Assembly (NCBI GenBank): GCA_001564055.1 | Contig: LKNB01000004.1 | Location: 1-64,000, forward strand | DNA: 64,000 bases | Source: Rhodothermaceae bacterium Tc-Br11_B2g6_7 | GTDB taxonomy: Bacteria > Bacteroidota > Rhodothermia > Rhodothermales > Salinibacteraceae | Reading direction: 5' to 3' | Shown here: positions 44,001 to 52,118 of the stretch, piece by piece | Position numbering within the stretch: the first letter of the stretch is position 1 | How the letters are laid out: each line of letters starts with the position of its first letter | Notes under the pieces: generated by a model | The model's database searches: none | What the model was told of the DNA's origin: nothing | Seen by the model: only the letters and a program-made list of their open reading frames with translations | Position numbers and translations under genes: made by a program

Positions 44001-45425
44001 ATGACGGGCCTCCACCTTACATTTGGGCTTTTCCTGCTGGTGCTCCTCGGCATCGGGGCGTATTTTTACCGCACTACCGATACCCGTCGCCTGGCCGATT
44101 ACATGCTGGCTGGGCGAGACGTCGGCGTCTGGCCCATTGCCATTTCCGAAGTGGCCTCCGTGGCCAGCGGATGGACGTTCTTTGCCTGGGTGGGCGTGGG
44201 CTTTACCACCGGCCTGCACGGGCTGTGGTTTTCGCTCGCGATGCTGCTCGTGGTCCTGTTCATGTACCGCTATGTGGGGCCGCCTTTTCGGCGCACCTCG
44301 CAGACGCTGAACAGCCAAACCGTGGTGGACCACCTCGCGCTGACGTTTCACAGCACCGCCACCGGCACCGCCATCCGGTGGGTCAGCACCATCGCGGTGG
44401 TCGTGTTTATGATTTCCTACGTGGGTGCCCAACTCATTGCTGTGGGCGAGGCGCTCGACACCGCGCTGGAGTTACCGTACGTGGCGGCTGTACTGACGGG
44501 CGGCATCGCGGTAGCCGTGTACACCACCCTCGGCGGGTTTAGCGCGTCGGTGTGGACGGACGTGGTGCAGGGCGTGCTGGTGCTTATTGCCGCCCTCCTG
44601 CTGCCTGTGGCCGCCATCGCATCGGTCGGCGGCTGGAGCGCGTTTCTGGCGGAGGCCACGGCCATCGACCCGACGCTCCTCTCCGGTACGGGAGGCATGG
44701 GCGGGGGCGCGTTGGTGCTCGCCTTGCTGGCGTGGTTTACGTTTGCCATGGGCGCCATTGGCCAGCCCCACGCGCTGATGCGCTTTCAAGCGATCCGCTC
44801 AGACACACTTATTTCCAAAGCTGCGGTCATCGCGCTTAGTTTTCAGGCGCTGCGCCTTACGGTCCCACTCTTCATTGGCATCGCTGGACGCGTGCTCTAT
44901 GGCGAGGGGGCAGAGCCAGAATCGGCCGCCATGCTGATGCTGGCCGACCTCTTCCCGCCGTGGCTGGCCGGCGTGCTGCTGGCCGGCATCATCGGGGCGA
45001 TCCTCTCCACCTCCGACTCCATGATGATCGTCGCTTCGGCCGACCTCACCAAGCTCTACCGGACGCAACTCCGTGCCCACGTGAGCGAAGGTACCCTCCT
45101 GCGCCTTGGCCGCCTGATCGTGGGCGTCGTTGCGGCCCTCGGGATTGGGCTGGCGCTCTGGCGACCCGGGACGATCTTCGACATCATCGAGTTTGCGTTT
45201 GTGGGCCTCGGGGTGACGGTGGGCCTTCCGCTGGCCGCGCTCATGATCTGGCCCCGTACTACCGGCCCGGCTGTCCTGGCCACCGTTGCCATAGGACTCA
45301 TCGGCACCATCGGCAACCTCTACCTCTTCCCGGACCTCTTCCCCATCCTCGTGTGGCCGCTGGCGCTGGCTGTACTCATTGGCACCAGCCTGCTGACCAG
45401 GAAGCCCCAAGCGCGCGCTGCTTGA
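44001..45425 (+). CDS. Sodium:solute symporter (SSF) family protein
   Basis: The 474-residue protein has about 13 hydrophobic spans. The family features are the first span LHLTFGLFLLVLLGIGAYFY, then RRLADYMLAGRDVGVWPIAISEVASVASGWTFFAWVG, and the sodium-site region GAILSTSDSMMIVASADLTKLY. It resembles the proline/pantothenate (PutP/PanF) branch, but the substrate is not assignable. The ATG at 44001, directly after a 43-residue single-span gene, is the natural start. DoxX follows after 24 bases. Confidence 0.9.
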   Translation: MTGLHLTFGLFLLVLLGIGAYFYRTTDTRRLADYMLAGRDVGVWPIAISEVASVASGWTFFAWVGVGFTTGLHGLWFSLAMLLVVLFMYRYVGPPFRRTSQTLNSQTVVDHLALTFHSTATGTAIRWVSTIAVVVFMISYVGAQLIAVGEALDTALELPYVAAVLTGGIAVAVYTTLGGFSASVWTDVVQGVLVLIAALLLPVAAIASVGGWSAFLAEATAIDPTLLSGTGGMGGGALVLALLAWFTFAMGAIGQPHALMRFQAIRSDTLISKAAVIALSFQALRLTVPLFIGIAGRVLYGEGAEPESAAMLMLADLFPPWLAGVLLAGIIGAILSTSDSMMIVASADLTKLYRTQLRAHVSEGTLLRLGRLIVGVVAALGIGLALWRPGTIFDIIEFAFVGLGVTVGLPLAALMIWPRTTGPAVLATVAIGLIGTIGNLYLFPDLFPILVWPLALAVLIGTSLLTRKPQARAA

Positions 45426-45449
45426 CCCTATTGTCTGATATCCTTCCCC

Positions 45450-45821
45450 ATGCCAGAAGACGTGCTCTTTTTCGTGGGCCGCACCCTGCTCGGCCTCTTC
45501 TTCATCTTCAGTGGGCTGAACCACTTTACCGTCTTTCAGCAGATGAGCGACTTTGCGGAGGGGCGCGGGGTGCCGCTGGCACGCGTGGCCGTCGCCGCTA
45601 CCGGACTGCTGCTTATCGTGGGCGGGGTGTCCGTCTTGGGCGGCTTCTGGGTACGCTGGGGCCTGGGCGGCCTGATCCTCTTCTTGACGGTCGTCACGCC
45701 CTGGATCCATAGCTACTGGCGGATGGAAGACCCCCACCGGCGCCAGGAGGAGCAGCTGCACTTCATGAAGAACCTGGCCCTGCTGGGCGCCCTGCTGATG
45801 CTCTGGCAGCTGTGGGGATAA
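45450..45821 (+). CDS. DoxX family membrane protein
   Basis: The 123-residue protein has four hydrophobic spans and the DoxX opening VLFFVGRTLLGLFFIFSGLNHF, then VAVAATGLLLIVGGVSVLGGFW and a C-terminal MKNLALLGALLMLWQLW. Members are quinol-oxidase-related or redox-linked membrane proteins, mostly uncharacterised. It begins 24 bases after the symporter, so it is probably the third gene of that unit. Confidence 0.88.
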   Translation: MPEDVLFFVGRTLLGLFFIFSGLNHFTVFQQMSDFAEGRGVPLARVAVAATGLLLIVGGVSVLGGFWVRWGLGGLILFLTVVTPWIHSYWRMEDPHRRQEEQLHFMKNLALLGALLMLWQLWG

Positions 45822-45854
45822 CGCGCTGCGTTACGCGGCCCTACGCGGCATGCC

Positions 45855-46613
45855 CTACACTTCTTCCTGCGCCCGCGCCAGGATGTCCGCCGCCCGGTTC
45901 ACGCTCTGCAGGAAGTAGTGTGCGCGTAGGGCCTCTTTGGCGTCTGCCGGCAGGTCGCCGTGGTGCCCCTGGCGCCGCAGCCGGTCTTCGCGGGCATGAT
46001 AGAGCACCACAGCCGCAGCCACGGAAATGTTAAAGCTCTGCGTGAAGCCGCTCATCGGCACGATGCACGTCGCGTCGGCCTCTGCCAGCAGCGCCTCCGA
46101 CGCGCCGTCGCGCTCGTTGCCAAATACGATAGCCGTGGGCTCGGTGAAGTCGAGGGTGCCGAGCGGCACGGCGGCGTCATCGAGGTGCGTGACGACCACC
46201 CGGTACCCACGCTCCCGGAGGCGGCGGGCGCAGGCGGCCGGCGTTTCCCACACCTGCACATCCAGCCACTTCTCCGCCCCCTGGCTGGTACGCCGCGAGG
46301 TCTTGAACTGCGTGTCCTCAGCCGCCGCGTTCATGATGACGTGAAACTGATGAAACCCCAGCGCCTCCGCCGAGCGCATCACGGCGCTGACGTTGCCCGT
46401 ATTGACGATACCCTCCACAACGGGCACGACGGTCGTGGTCCGCTCCTCCAGCACGGCCTCAATGCGCGCCTGCCGACGCTCGGTCAGGAACGGCTGCAGG
46501 TGGCGCACGATGTCCGCTGCGGGCAGATCGGACGCGTCCGCGGCATCGGGGGTGGACTGGGCACGGCGGAGCAGGCGCTGCATCTCGCGGGTGGCGTCGG
46601 AGGGGTCAGGCAT
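45855..46613 (-). CDS. trmH: SpoU/TrmH family tRNA 2'-O-methyltransferase
   Basis: The 252-residue SPOUT enzyme starts at the ATG at 46613. Motif 1 is GIVNTGNVSAVMRSAEALGFHQFHV (Asn and Arg). Motifs 2 and 3 are AIVFGNERDGASEALLAEADATCIVPMSGFTQSFNISVAAAVVLY, containing the SAM-binding trefoil knot. The N-terminal and C-terminal helical extensions resemble TrmH (Gm18) rather than RlmB, although the exact target is inference. The frame continues upstream through the 15-base triple repeat, but that part is not conserved. Confidence 0.85.
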   Translation of the reverse strand: MPDPSDATREMQRLLRRAQSTPDAADASDLPAADIVRHLQPFLTERRQARIEAVLEERTTTVVPVVEGIVNTGNVSAVMRSAEALGFHQFHVIMNAAAEDTQFKTSRRTSQGAEKWLDVQVWETPAACARRLRERGYRVVVTHLDDAAVPLGTLDFTEPTAIVFGNERDGASEALLAEADATCIVPMSGFTQSFNISVAAAVVLYHAREDRLRRQGHHGDLPADAKEALRAHYFLQSVNRAADILARAQEEV

Positions 46614-46700
46614 GGAACGGATAAGCAGGACGAAAAGAAGCGGGAAGGATCGATACGCAGGCAGTAGTGACCGGTTTGGGGAGGCCCCGGCTCCCGAGCG

Positions 46701-46745
46701 GCAGGTTTTCACAACGCAGGTTTTCACAACGCAGGTTTTCACAAC
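46701..46745. repeat. Three perfect tandem copies of a 15-bp unit
   Basis: The unit GCAGGTTTTCACAAC occurs at 46701-46715, 46716-46730 and 46731-46745 with no changes. It lies between the divergent trmH and SDR genes, 85 bases before the SDR start. Copies this exact are either a recent slippage array or phased protein-binding iterons. Confidence 0.9.
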
Positions 46746-46829
46746 AATGTGGGAAGCCCGTGCGATCAGCCCTTAGCATCACTCGTTGGAGAGACGAATC
46801 GTTCTACGTCACACATTCCCCTTCTCCCT

Positions 46830-47549
46830 ATGATGCTTCACGACAAGGTAGCCGTTGTCACCGGTGCCAGCCGCGGCCTCGGCGCCCACTTTGCCCACCA
46901 ACTCATCGACCGCGGGGCGCACGTCTTTGGCCTCGCCCGCAGTCAGGACGCCCTCAATGACCTGCACGATGAACTGGGCGAACGCTTCCACCCGGTTGTG
47001 TGCGATGTCACCAATGAGCAGGCGGTGACCGACGCATTCACGCATGTAACGGATACCGCCGGCCAGCTCGATGTCTTGATCAACAACGCCGGCTTTGGCC
47101 AGTTTGGCGCGGTCGATGAGCTATCAACTGAGGCATGGGACCAGCAGCAGGCCACCAACGTCCGCGGCGTTTTTCTTTGCTCACGGGCCGCAGTAGCCCC
47201 CATGAAGGCACAAAACAAAGCCGAGGGGTTTGGCGGCCACATCGTAAACATCGCCTCCATCGCCGGGCTTGTGGGCAACCCGAACATTAGCGCGTATAAC
47301 ACGAGCAAGTACGCTGTGCGTGGATTCAGCCAGGCCTTGATGAAGGAGTTGCGCGACGACGGCATCAAGGTGACCTGCATCTACCCCGGCTCTACCGAGA
47401 CCAACTTCTCCAACGTCGCGGGCAGCAGCATTGCCCCTAATCCCATGCAGCCAGAGGACGTAGCCGGGACGGTGCTCCACGTGATTGAAGGGCCCGACAA
47501 CTACCTCATCTCTGAGGTGGTGATGCGCCCGCTTCGCCCGCGTGGCTGA
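46830..47549 (+). CDS. Short-chain dehydrogenase/reductase
   Basis: The 239-residue SDR has the cofactor motif VVTGASRGLGAHFA, NNAG at NNAGFGQFGAV, the catalytic Ser in VNIASIAG and YxxxK in SAYNTSKYAVRGF. The C-terminal KVTCIYPGSTETNFSN is the usual PG motif. The Arg after the first glycines hints at NADP. The substrate is unknown; the closest broad class is 3-ketoacyl-ACP reductase-like. Start 46830 or 46833 (adjacent ATGs). It leads a run with the DinB-like and esterase genes. Confidence 0.9.
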   Translation: MMLHDKVAVVTGASRGLGAHFAHQLIDRGAHVFGLARSQDALNDLHDELGERFHPVVCDVTNEQAVTDAFTHVTDTAGQLDVLINNAGFGQFGAVDELSTEAWDQQQATNVRGVFLCSRAAVAPMKAQNKAEGFGGHIVNIASIAGLVGNPNISAYNTSKYAVRGFSQALMKELRDDGIKVTCIYPGSTETNFSNVAGSSIAPNPMQPEDVAGTVLHVIEGPDNYLISEVVMRPLRPRG

Positions 47550-47618
47550 CCGCTCCCGCGCGGCTATCGATCCGTCCCGGGCCTCCCGCGATGCCTGCCC
47601 TCGCTTCCCTCACTGCCC

Positions 47619-48143
47619 ATGTTTTGGATTAACCTGCTGACAGAGTATCAGCGCCTGTGCCGCGCGCAGGATTTCCTGGAGGTGGCCGCAGACACTCCAG
47701 CCGCCTTCACCGACGTGCCGGCTGTTTCCGGATGGTCGGTGGCGCAGCATGCCCATCATGCGGCCCACGTCAACACCAAGATGATGGCCGCAGCGCGCGA
47801 ACTGGCAGAGGGCGATACGGCCCTTGCTGCTCAAGGCCGGTCCAACGCCGTAGCCTGGCTGGTGCTCACCCTGCAGCGCATGCCCCGCGGCAAGGGCCGC
47901 TCGCCGCGGGCGTTTGTGCCACCGGAGGGTCTGGATGCCAGCCAGCTCGGGCCAGTGCTCAACCAGAGCCGCCGAGCGCTGGAGCGTGTAGAGCCCCACC
48001 TGCCAATGCTACGCCGATCGGCCCAGCGGTTGCCGCATCCAGTCATGGGCGCCCTTACCCCGCAGCAGTGGTTCCGGGTGGCACGCCTGCACGCGGAGCA
48101 TCACCATCGCATCATGCGCGATATTACGCGGCACCTCGACTGA
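47619..48143 (+). CDS. DinB/YfiT-like putative metalloenzyme (DUF1569-type)
   Basis: The 174-residue four-helix-bundle protein has His residues at typical positions: GWSVAQHAHHAAHVNTKMM in helix 2 and TPQQWFRVARLHAEHHHRIM near the end. These form the metal triad of the DinB superfamily (thiol-S-transferases and relatives). LTPQQWFRxxxxHxxHH is a typical DUF1569 or DinB_2 ending. It is between the SDR and the esterase on the same strand. Confidence 0.75.
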   Translation: MFWINLLTEYQRLCRAQDFLEVAADTPAAFTDVPAVSGWSVAQHAHHAAHVNTKMMAAARELAEGDTALAAQGRSNAVAWLVLTLQRMPRGKGRSPRAFVPPEGLDASQLGPVLNQSRRALERVEPHLPMLRRSAQRLPHPVMGALTPQQWFRVARLHAEHHHRIMRDITRHLD

Positions 48144-48167
48144 TCCCCCGCACCTCTGTCTCCTCTT

Positions 48168-48848
48168 ATGCCCGCCGCGCATGCCCTCGCCGTCGAACGG
48201 ACGGCGCACTACTGGACCCACGGCCCGCTGGACGGTACGGCAGACACGGTGTGGATGGGGCTCCATGGCTATGCGCAACGCGCCGCTGAACTGCTGGACG
48301 ACCTGATGCCGCTGGCTGCTGAGGATACGCTGCTTATCGCGCCCGAGGCCCTCTCCCGCTTTTACCGCCGGGGCACAGACGGCGCGATCGGCGCTTCGTG
48401 GATGACCTCGGCAGAACGTGACGATGAGATTGCTGATTACCTCGCCTACCTTGATCGCCTACGCGATACCCTTACCCCGCGCCTCGCGCCCGATGCGACG
48501 TGGCATGTGCTGGGCTTCTCGCAGGGGGCGGCTACAGCCAGCCGCTGGGCGGCTCATACCGAAACATCTCTTGGCCGGCTGGTGCTATGGGGCGGCACGC
48601 TGGCGCACGACCTGGACCTCGCAGCGTGGGCCGCTCAGCCGCCCGCAGATCGCGTGGAGCTCGTCCTCGGAGCCACTGACCGCTACCTGACCGCTGAGCG
48701 CGTTGCCCAAGAGGAACGCCGCCTGACCGTCGCCGAGGTGGCCTACGCCGTGCATCGCTACGATGGCGGGCATGCGATCCGTCCCCAGGTATTGCAGCGC
48801 GTGGCCGATCACCCCTCCGGCGCATCGGCGTCTGAACGGCGCTCCTGA
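48168..48848 (+). CDS. Alpha/beta-hydrolase, phospholipase/carboxylesterase-like
   Basis: The 226-residue protein has an oxyanion region VWMGLHGYAQRA, nucleophile elbow HVLGFSQGAATASRW (Ser in GFSQG), catalytic Asp in VLGATDRYL and catalytic His in YDGGHAI. These are the complete triad of the Abhydrolase_2 (YpfH/EstB) group of cytosolic esterases. There is no signal peptide. Its last 40 bases overlap the 3' end of the convergent DUF4385 gene. Confidence 0.88.
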   Translation: MPAAHALAVERTAHYWTHGPLDGTADTVWMGLHGYAQRAAELLDDLMPLAAEDTLLIAPEALSRFYRRGTDGAIGASWMTSAERDDEIADYLAYLDRLRDTLTPRLAPDATWHVLGFSQGAATASRWAAHTETSLGRLVLWGGTLAHDLDLAAWAAQPPADRVELVLGATDRYLTAERVAQEERRLTVAEVAYAVHRYDGGHAIRPQVLQRVADHPSGASASERRS

Positions 48849-49270
48849 TGGGCTTCCTTCAGGCGCTCGTAGGCAGGGTCGGCCAGCACATCTTGCCAGG
48901 CGTTGCGAAAGACCACGGCCGCCCGGCGCTTCTCCGCGTCGGCCCACTCCTGTGGCGCGCGCTCAGTGCCGTCGTCGGTGTACTTCCGTCCTCCGGGATA
49001 CTTGGCATAGCGCATGGCACGCGTGAAGCCCATCTGCAAAAACTTACGGGCCATGTCCATGCCTACAAAGTCCTCCGTAGCACGGTAGCTCCGGTAATGC
49101 TCCAGCAGCACATCGCGCGCCTCCCGGGCCACGGCTTCATTCTTAAACTGCCAATGCGGCAACAGCTCGCTCTTGTAGGGCTCCACCTGAAAAACGCCCT
49201 GCTCTCCAGATCGGTACGGATAGCGTTCGGGCTGTGCGCGGTAGTCGATGGTGGAGGAAAACGTAGCCAT
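48809..49270 (-). CDS. DUF4385 family protein
   Basis: The 153-residue cytoplasmic protein shows the diagnostic order YRSGEQGVFQVEPYKSELLPHWQFKN, then DFVGMDMARKFLQMGFTRAMRYAKYPGGRKY. Function is unknown. The family is widespread as a single gene in bacteria and phages. It overlaps the esterase gene tail-to-tail by 40 bases (48809-48848). Confidence 0.9.
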   Translation of the reverse strand: MATFSSTIDYRAQPERYPYRSGEQGVFQVEPYKSELLPHWQFKNEAVAREARDVLLEHYRSYRATEDFVGMDMARKFLQMGFTRAMRYAKYPGGRKYTDDGTERAPQEWADAEKRRAAVVFRNAWQDVLADPAYERLKEAHQERRSDADAPEG

Positions 49271-49394
49271 ATATCCAAATTATGAAGAACAGAGGAACGC
49301 CGCTGTAACGGCTGCGTGCATCGTACGCCTAATAGAGCGCCTTCCATCGCAAGATGTCGGGTCCGCATGTCCTTTTCGCCTGTCCTGCATCGTC

Positions 49395-50072
49395 ATGTGT
49401 CGCGTGTGTTGTGCTGTACTGGTCGCTGTATTTTTCGTTGCCGCGCCCCAGGTCTCTGAAGCCCAGACCCTGCCGTTTGAGCTCGGGCTGAAAGGCGGGT
49501 TCACCGTCAGCACCGCAGCTGTGGACGGCGACGTGGACCCCGCGGCCCTCAGCGGCTCCATGGGGGGACTGACGCTGGGGCACCGCCTCTCGGAGCGCTG
49601 GGCGCTGCAGACGGAGATGCTCTACAACCAGCGGGGCGTACGCGACGAGAGCGAGGCCGTAGAGGGTGTACGCCGCGGCATCGACTTCGTGGTGGGCTAC
49701 ATCGACGTCCCTCTGCTGCTGCGCTACGACTTTGCCGGGACGGCTATCGTTACGCCGTACGTGTATGGCGGGCCGTCGGTATCCTTCCGCGTGCGGGAAC
49801 GCATCTCCGTTGCCCAGCCGCCCTTCACACCACAACGGCCCGACGACATGCAGTTCCCTGGCCAGCCCCCACCCAGTAGCGTGGACGTCCCAGATCAGGC
49901 CTTTTCCGGACGGGACTATGGCGTAAACATTGGCGCGGGTGGCGCGGTGGACGTTGGCTTCGGACACCTCTTGATGGAGGCCCGCCTCTACGCGGGCTTC
50001 TCTGACAACGACCGCGCCGGTAACCAGCTCCAAAACCGCTCGGTTACCATTATGGCCGGGTTTCGGTTGTAG
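49395..50072 (+). CDS. Outer-membrane beta-barrel protein (porin-like family), first of a pair
   Basis: The 225-residue protein has a signal peptide ending APQVSEAQ. Alternating beta strands begin LPFELGLKGGFTVSTAAVD and run through RWALQTEMLYNQRGV and YIDVPLLLRYDF, a very common phrase in OMP_b-brl_2 barrels, finishing in a strand ending GFRL. It probably forms an 8-stranded barrel. The start at 49395 was chosen by the signal peptide. A related barrel is encoded 158 bases downstream. Confidence 0.83.
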   Translation: MCRVCCAVLVAVFFVAAPQVSEAQTLPFELGLKGGFTVSTAAVDGDVDPAALSGSMGGLTLGHRLSERWALQTEMLYNQRGVRDESEAVEGVRRGIDFVVGYIDVPLLLRYDFAGTAIVTPYVYGGPSVSFRVRERISVAQPPFTPQRPDDMQFPGQPPPSSVDVPDQAFSGRDYGVNIGAGGAVDVGFGHLLMEARLYAGFSDNDRAGNQLQNRSVTIMAGFRL

Positions 50073-50230
50073 CACCCGCGGCCTTATAGGAATGCCGCCG
50101 GTGCTGCTCCTCCGACCAACCGTCCCTCTCCCCTGGCCTGAAAGAGCACCCTCTTTCATGTGCCCGCCATTCTTGCTATCTTAAGGATATTCGTACCTGT
50201 TCCTTTTGTACATCAAGCGCTACTGTGCAC

Positions 50231-50953
50231 ATGCTTCGGCTGCTCCCCTTTTTCTTAGGCGCCCTGCTCGTTTTCGTACCCGTACAGGCCCAGGCGCAGG
50301 CCAGCTTCGACGTTGGTGTGCGGGCCGGCCTGAACTCGTCCAACCTTGATTCAGACTTCGATACAGATGCACGGCAGGGGCTAAACGCGGGGGTCTTTAC
50401 CACACTGCTGATGCCCCGGGTGCCCTTCGATTTACAGTTGGAAGTGCTGTTTACCCAGAAGGGCGGCGATCAGGACCTGCGGTTGAACGCCGGGGCGGTG
50501 CTCAGCCGTGACGAGGACGGCAACGAAGCCACGCTTGAAAACGATACCGTGATCCGAGACGAGTTTCGGGCCTCCTACCTCGAAATCCCACTGCTGGCGA
50601 AGGTCCCGCTCGACGTCGCTCCCCGCGTGGACGTCCACCTGTTTGCCGGCCCGGCAGTGGCCATACGCCTCAGCGAGGATGTCTCCTTCTCCCCGAGTGA
50701 GTGGGACATCAACCTTCCCCTGGAGGATGAACCCGTGACGTTGCAGCGCGGAGCACAGACCGATCAGTTCTTCAACAACGTGGACTTTGGCGCGGCCTTG
50801 GGCGGCGATATAACGTTCGATCTTGGCCTTGTTAAGCCGGTGCTCGACGTTCGGTATGTGTATGGGCTGGCCAGCAACCTCTCCACCGAGTTAGGCCGTC
50901 CCTCCGGCATCAGCAACCGCGCGCTGTCCGTATCGCTTGGCGTGGCCTTGTAG
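50231..50953 (+). CDS. Outer-membrane beta-barrel protein, second of a pair
   Basis: The 240-residue protein has signal peptide cleavage after PVQAQAQA. Mature strands begin ASFDVGVRAGLNSSNLDSDFD and include FDLQLEVLFTQKGG and YLEIPLLAKVPL, then VDVHLFAGPAVAIRLS and a closing strand SLGVAL. Shared phrases with the previous gene suggest an old tandem duplication. The loops are rich in Asp/Glu. No binding partner is visible. Confidence 0.83.
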   Translation: MLRLLPFFLGALLVFVPVQAQAQASFDVGVRAGLNSSNLDSDFDTDARQGLNAGVFTTLLMPRVPFDLQLEVLFTQKGGDQDLRLNAGAVLSRDEDGNEATLENDTVIRDEFRASYLEIPLLAKVPLDVAPRVDVHLFAGPAVAIRLSEDVSFSPSEWDINLPLEDEPVTLQRGAQTDQFFNNVDFGAALGGDITFDLGLVKPVLDVRYVYGLASNLSTELGRPSGISNRALSVSLGVAL

Positions 50954-51074
50954 CATGCCGCGCAGCACGCCCTGAGGTACGCTTTCTGGTCCGCCTGTAT
51001 GGCCGGGAACGCGCCGATTTTGCGCATAGGAGTAAACGAAGGGGCTGGTCAGCCTCTTTCCACCCTCCTTGTTC

Positions 51075-52070
51075 ATGTGCGCTGCCGTTGCCATGCCTGC
51101 AAAGCTCTACGTGGTTGATGCCTTCAAGCTTGTCTTTCAAACCCTGCCGGTGCTTGGCGCCCGGCTGATTACCGGAGGGCTCGTAGCTCTCGGACTCATC
51201 GCGTACGTCGTGGTGAGCGTTGCCCTCGCTGTAGGAGCCGCCGCGCTCTGGGAGCCGCTCGGCTTTATCGTGGCGATCCCTGCCGTCATCGGGTTTGGTT
51301 TTCTGGCGCGCTGGGCCAACATCAACCATCTGTACATGCTCAAAGCCGCCCATGCGGCCGTCCTTACCTACCGCATTCGCCACGGGGAGGCGCCTGAGGG
51401 CCTGCAGGTGTCGTTCGGGAAGCAGCGCGTGCAGGAGCGCTTTGGTAGTGCCGAGGCCCTGTACCGCGTCGACCGCAAGCTCTCGCGCACCGTCCGTCGC
51501 TTTAATCGGCAGTTTACCCGTGGGGTCAACCGGCTCCCTATTCCTGGTGCCAAGCTACTCCATAGCGTGGTAGGCAAATTCTCTCGTATGATGACTCAGC
51601 ACATCGACCAGGCCATCCTGTCACGGGCCTATGTGCAGACGGACGACGACCCCTGGGTGGTGGCCCGGGATGGGATGGTGCTCTACGCTCAGGCCTGGAA
51701 GCCGGTGTTTGCCAATGCCCTTGCGCTGAGCGTGCTGGGCCTTGTTGAGTTCATCGTGCTGCTGGCATTGCTCGCCATTCCAGTACTGGCCCTATCGACC
51801 GTGGCCTCCCTTCCCGTCACCATCGGTTTCGCGGTGGCCGCCTTCATCATCGCCTATATGCTGAAGGTGGCGGTGTCCGACGCGTTCTCCCTGGCGGCTA
51901 CGCTGCTGGCCTTTCACCGGGCCACCGAAGGCGTCGCACCCGACCCGGCCTGGCGCGAGCGGCTGGACCAGGCGATCAACCCGTTCGGCGATCTCGTGCG
52001 GAAGGCGGGCGCGGCGGTAGCGCCCCATACCCGCACCCCATCATCTGCCGAAAACCCGCTCACGTCCTGA
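51075..52070 (+). CDS. Hypothetical polytopic membrane protein
   Basis: The protein is about 331 residues; the ATG at 51093 would remove six. Two spans lie at the N-terminus (VLGARLITGGLVALGLIAYVVVSVALAVGAAALW, then GFIVAIPAVIGFGFLA). A basic cytoplasmic region with RRFNRQFTRGVNRLPIPG follows, then at least two more long spans (FIVLLALLAIPVLALSTVASLPVTIGFAVAAFIIAYMLKVA). No family motif is recognised. An N-terminal helix VDAFKLVFQTLPVLGARL resembles the amphipathic leader of some channel-like families. Single gene, convergent with rarA. Confidence 0.7.
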   Translation: MCAAVAMPAKLYVVDAFKLVFQTLPVLGARLITGGLVALGLIAYVVVSVALAVGAAALWEPLGFIVAIPAVIGFGFLARWANINHLYMLKAAHAAVLTYRIRHGEAPEGLQVSFGKQRVQERFGSAEALYRVDRKLSRTVRRFNRQFTRGVNRLPIPGAKLLHSVVGKFSRMMTQHIDQAILSRAYVQTDDDPWVVARDGMVLYAQAWKPVFANALALSVLGLVEFIVLLALLAIPVLALSTVASLPVTIGFAVAAFIIAYMLKVAVSDAFSLAATLLAFHRATEGVAPDPAWRERLDQAINPFGDLVRKAGAAVAPHTRTPSSAENPLTS

Positions 52071-52118
52071 TCTCTTTCCCCCAAGCGATTGCGGGCCCGC
52101 CCCCCGACGCAGGGTAGC

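Noticed and set aside
44799-45761. 320-codon minus-strand frame opposite the symporter and DoxX
   Set aside because: Antisense to two genes with clear membrane topology and family motifs.
46701-46745. Possible CRISPR array
   Set aside because: The three 15-base copies are directly adjacent with no spacers, and no cas gene is present.
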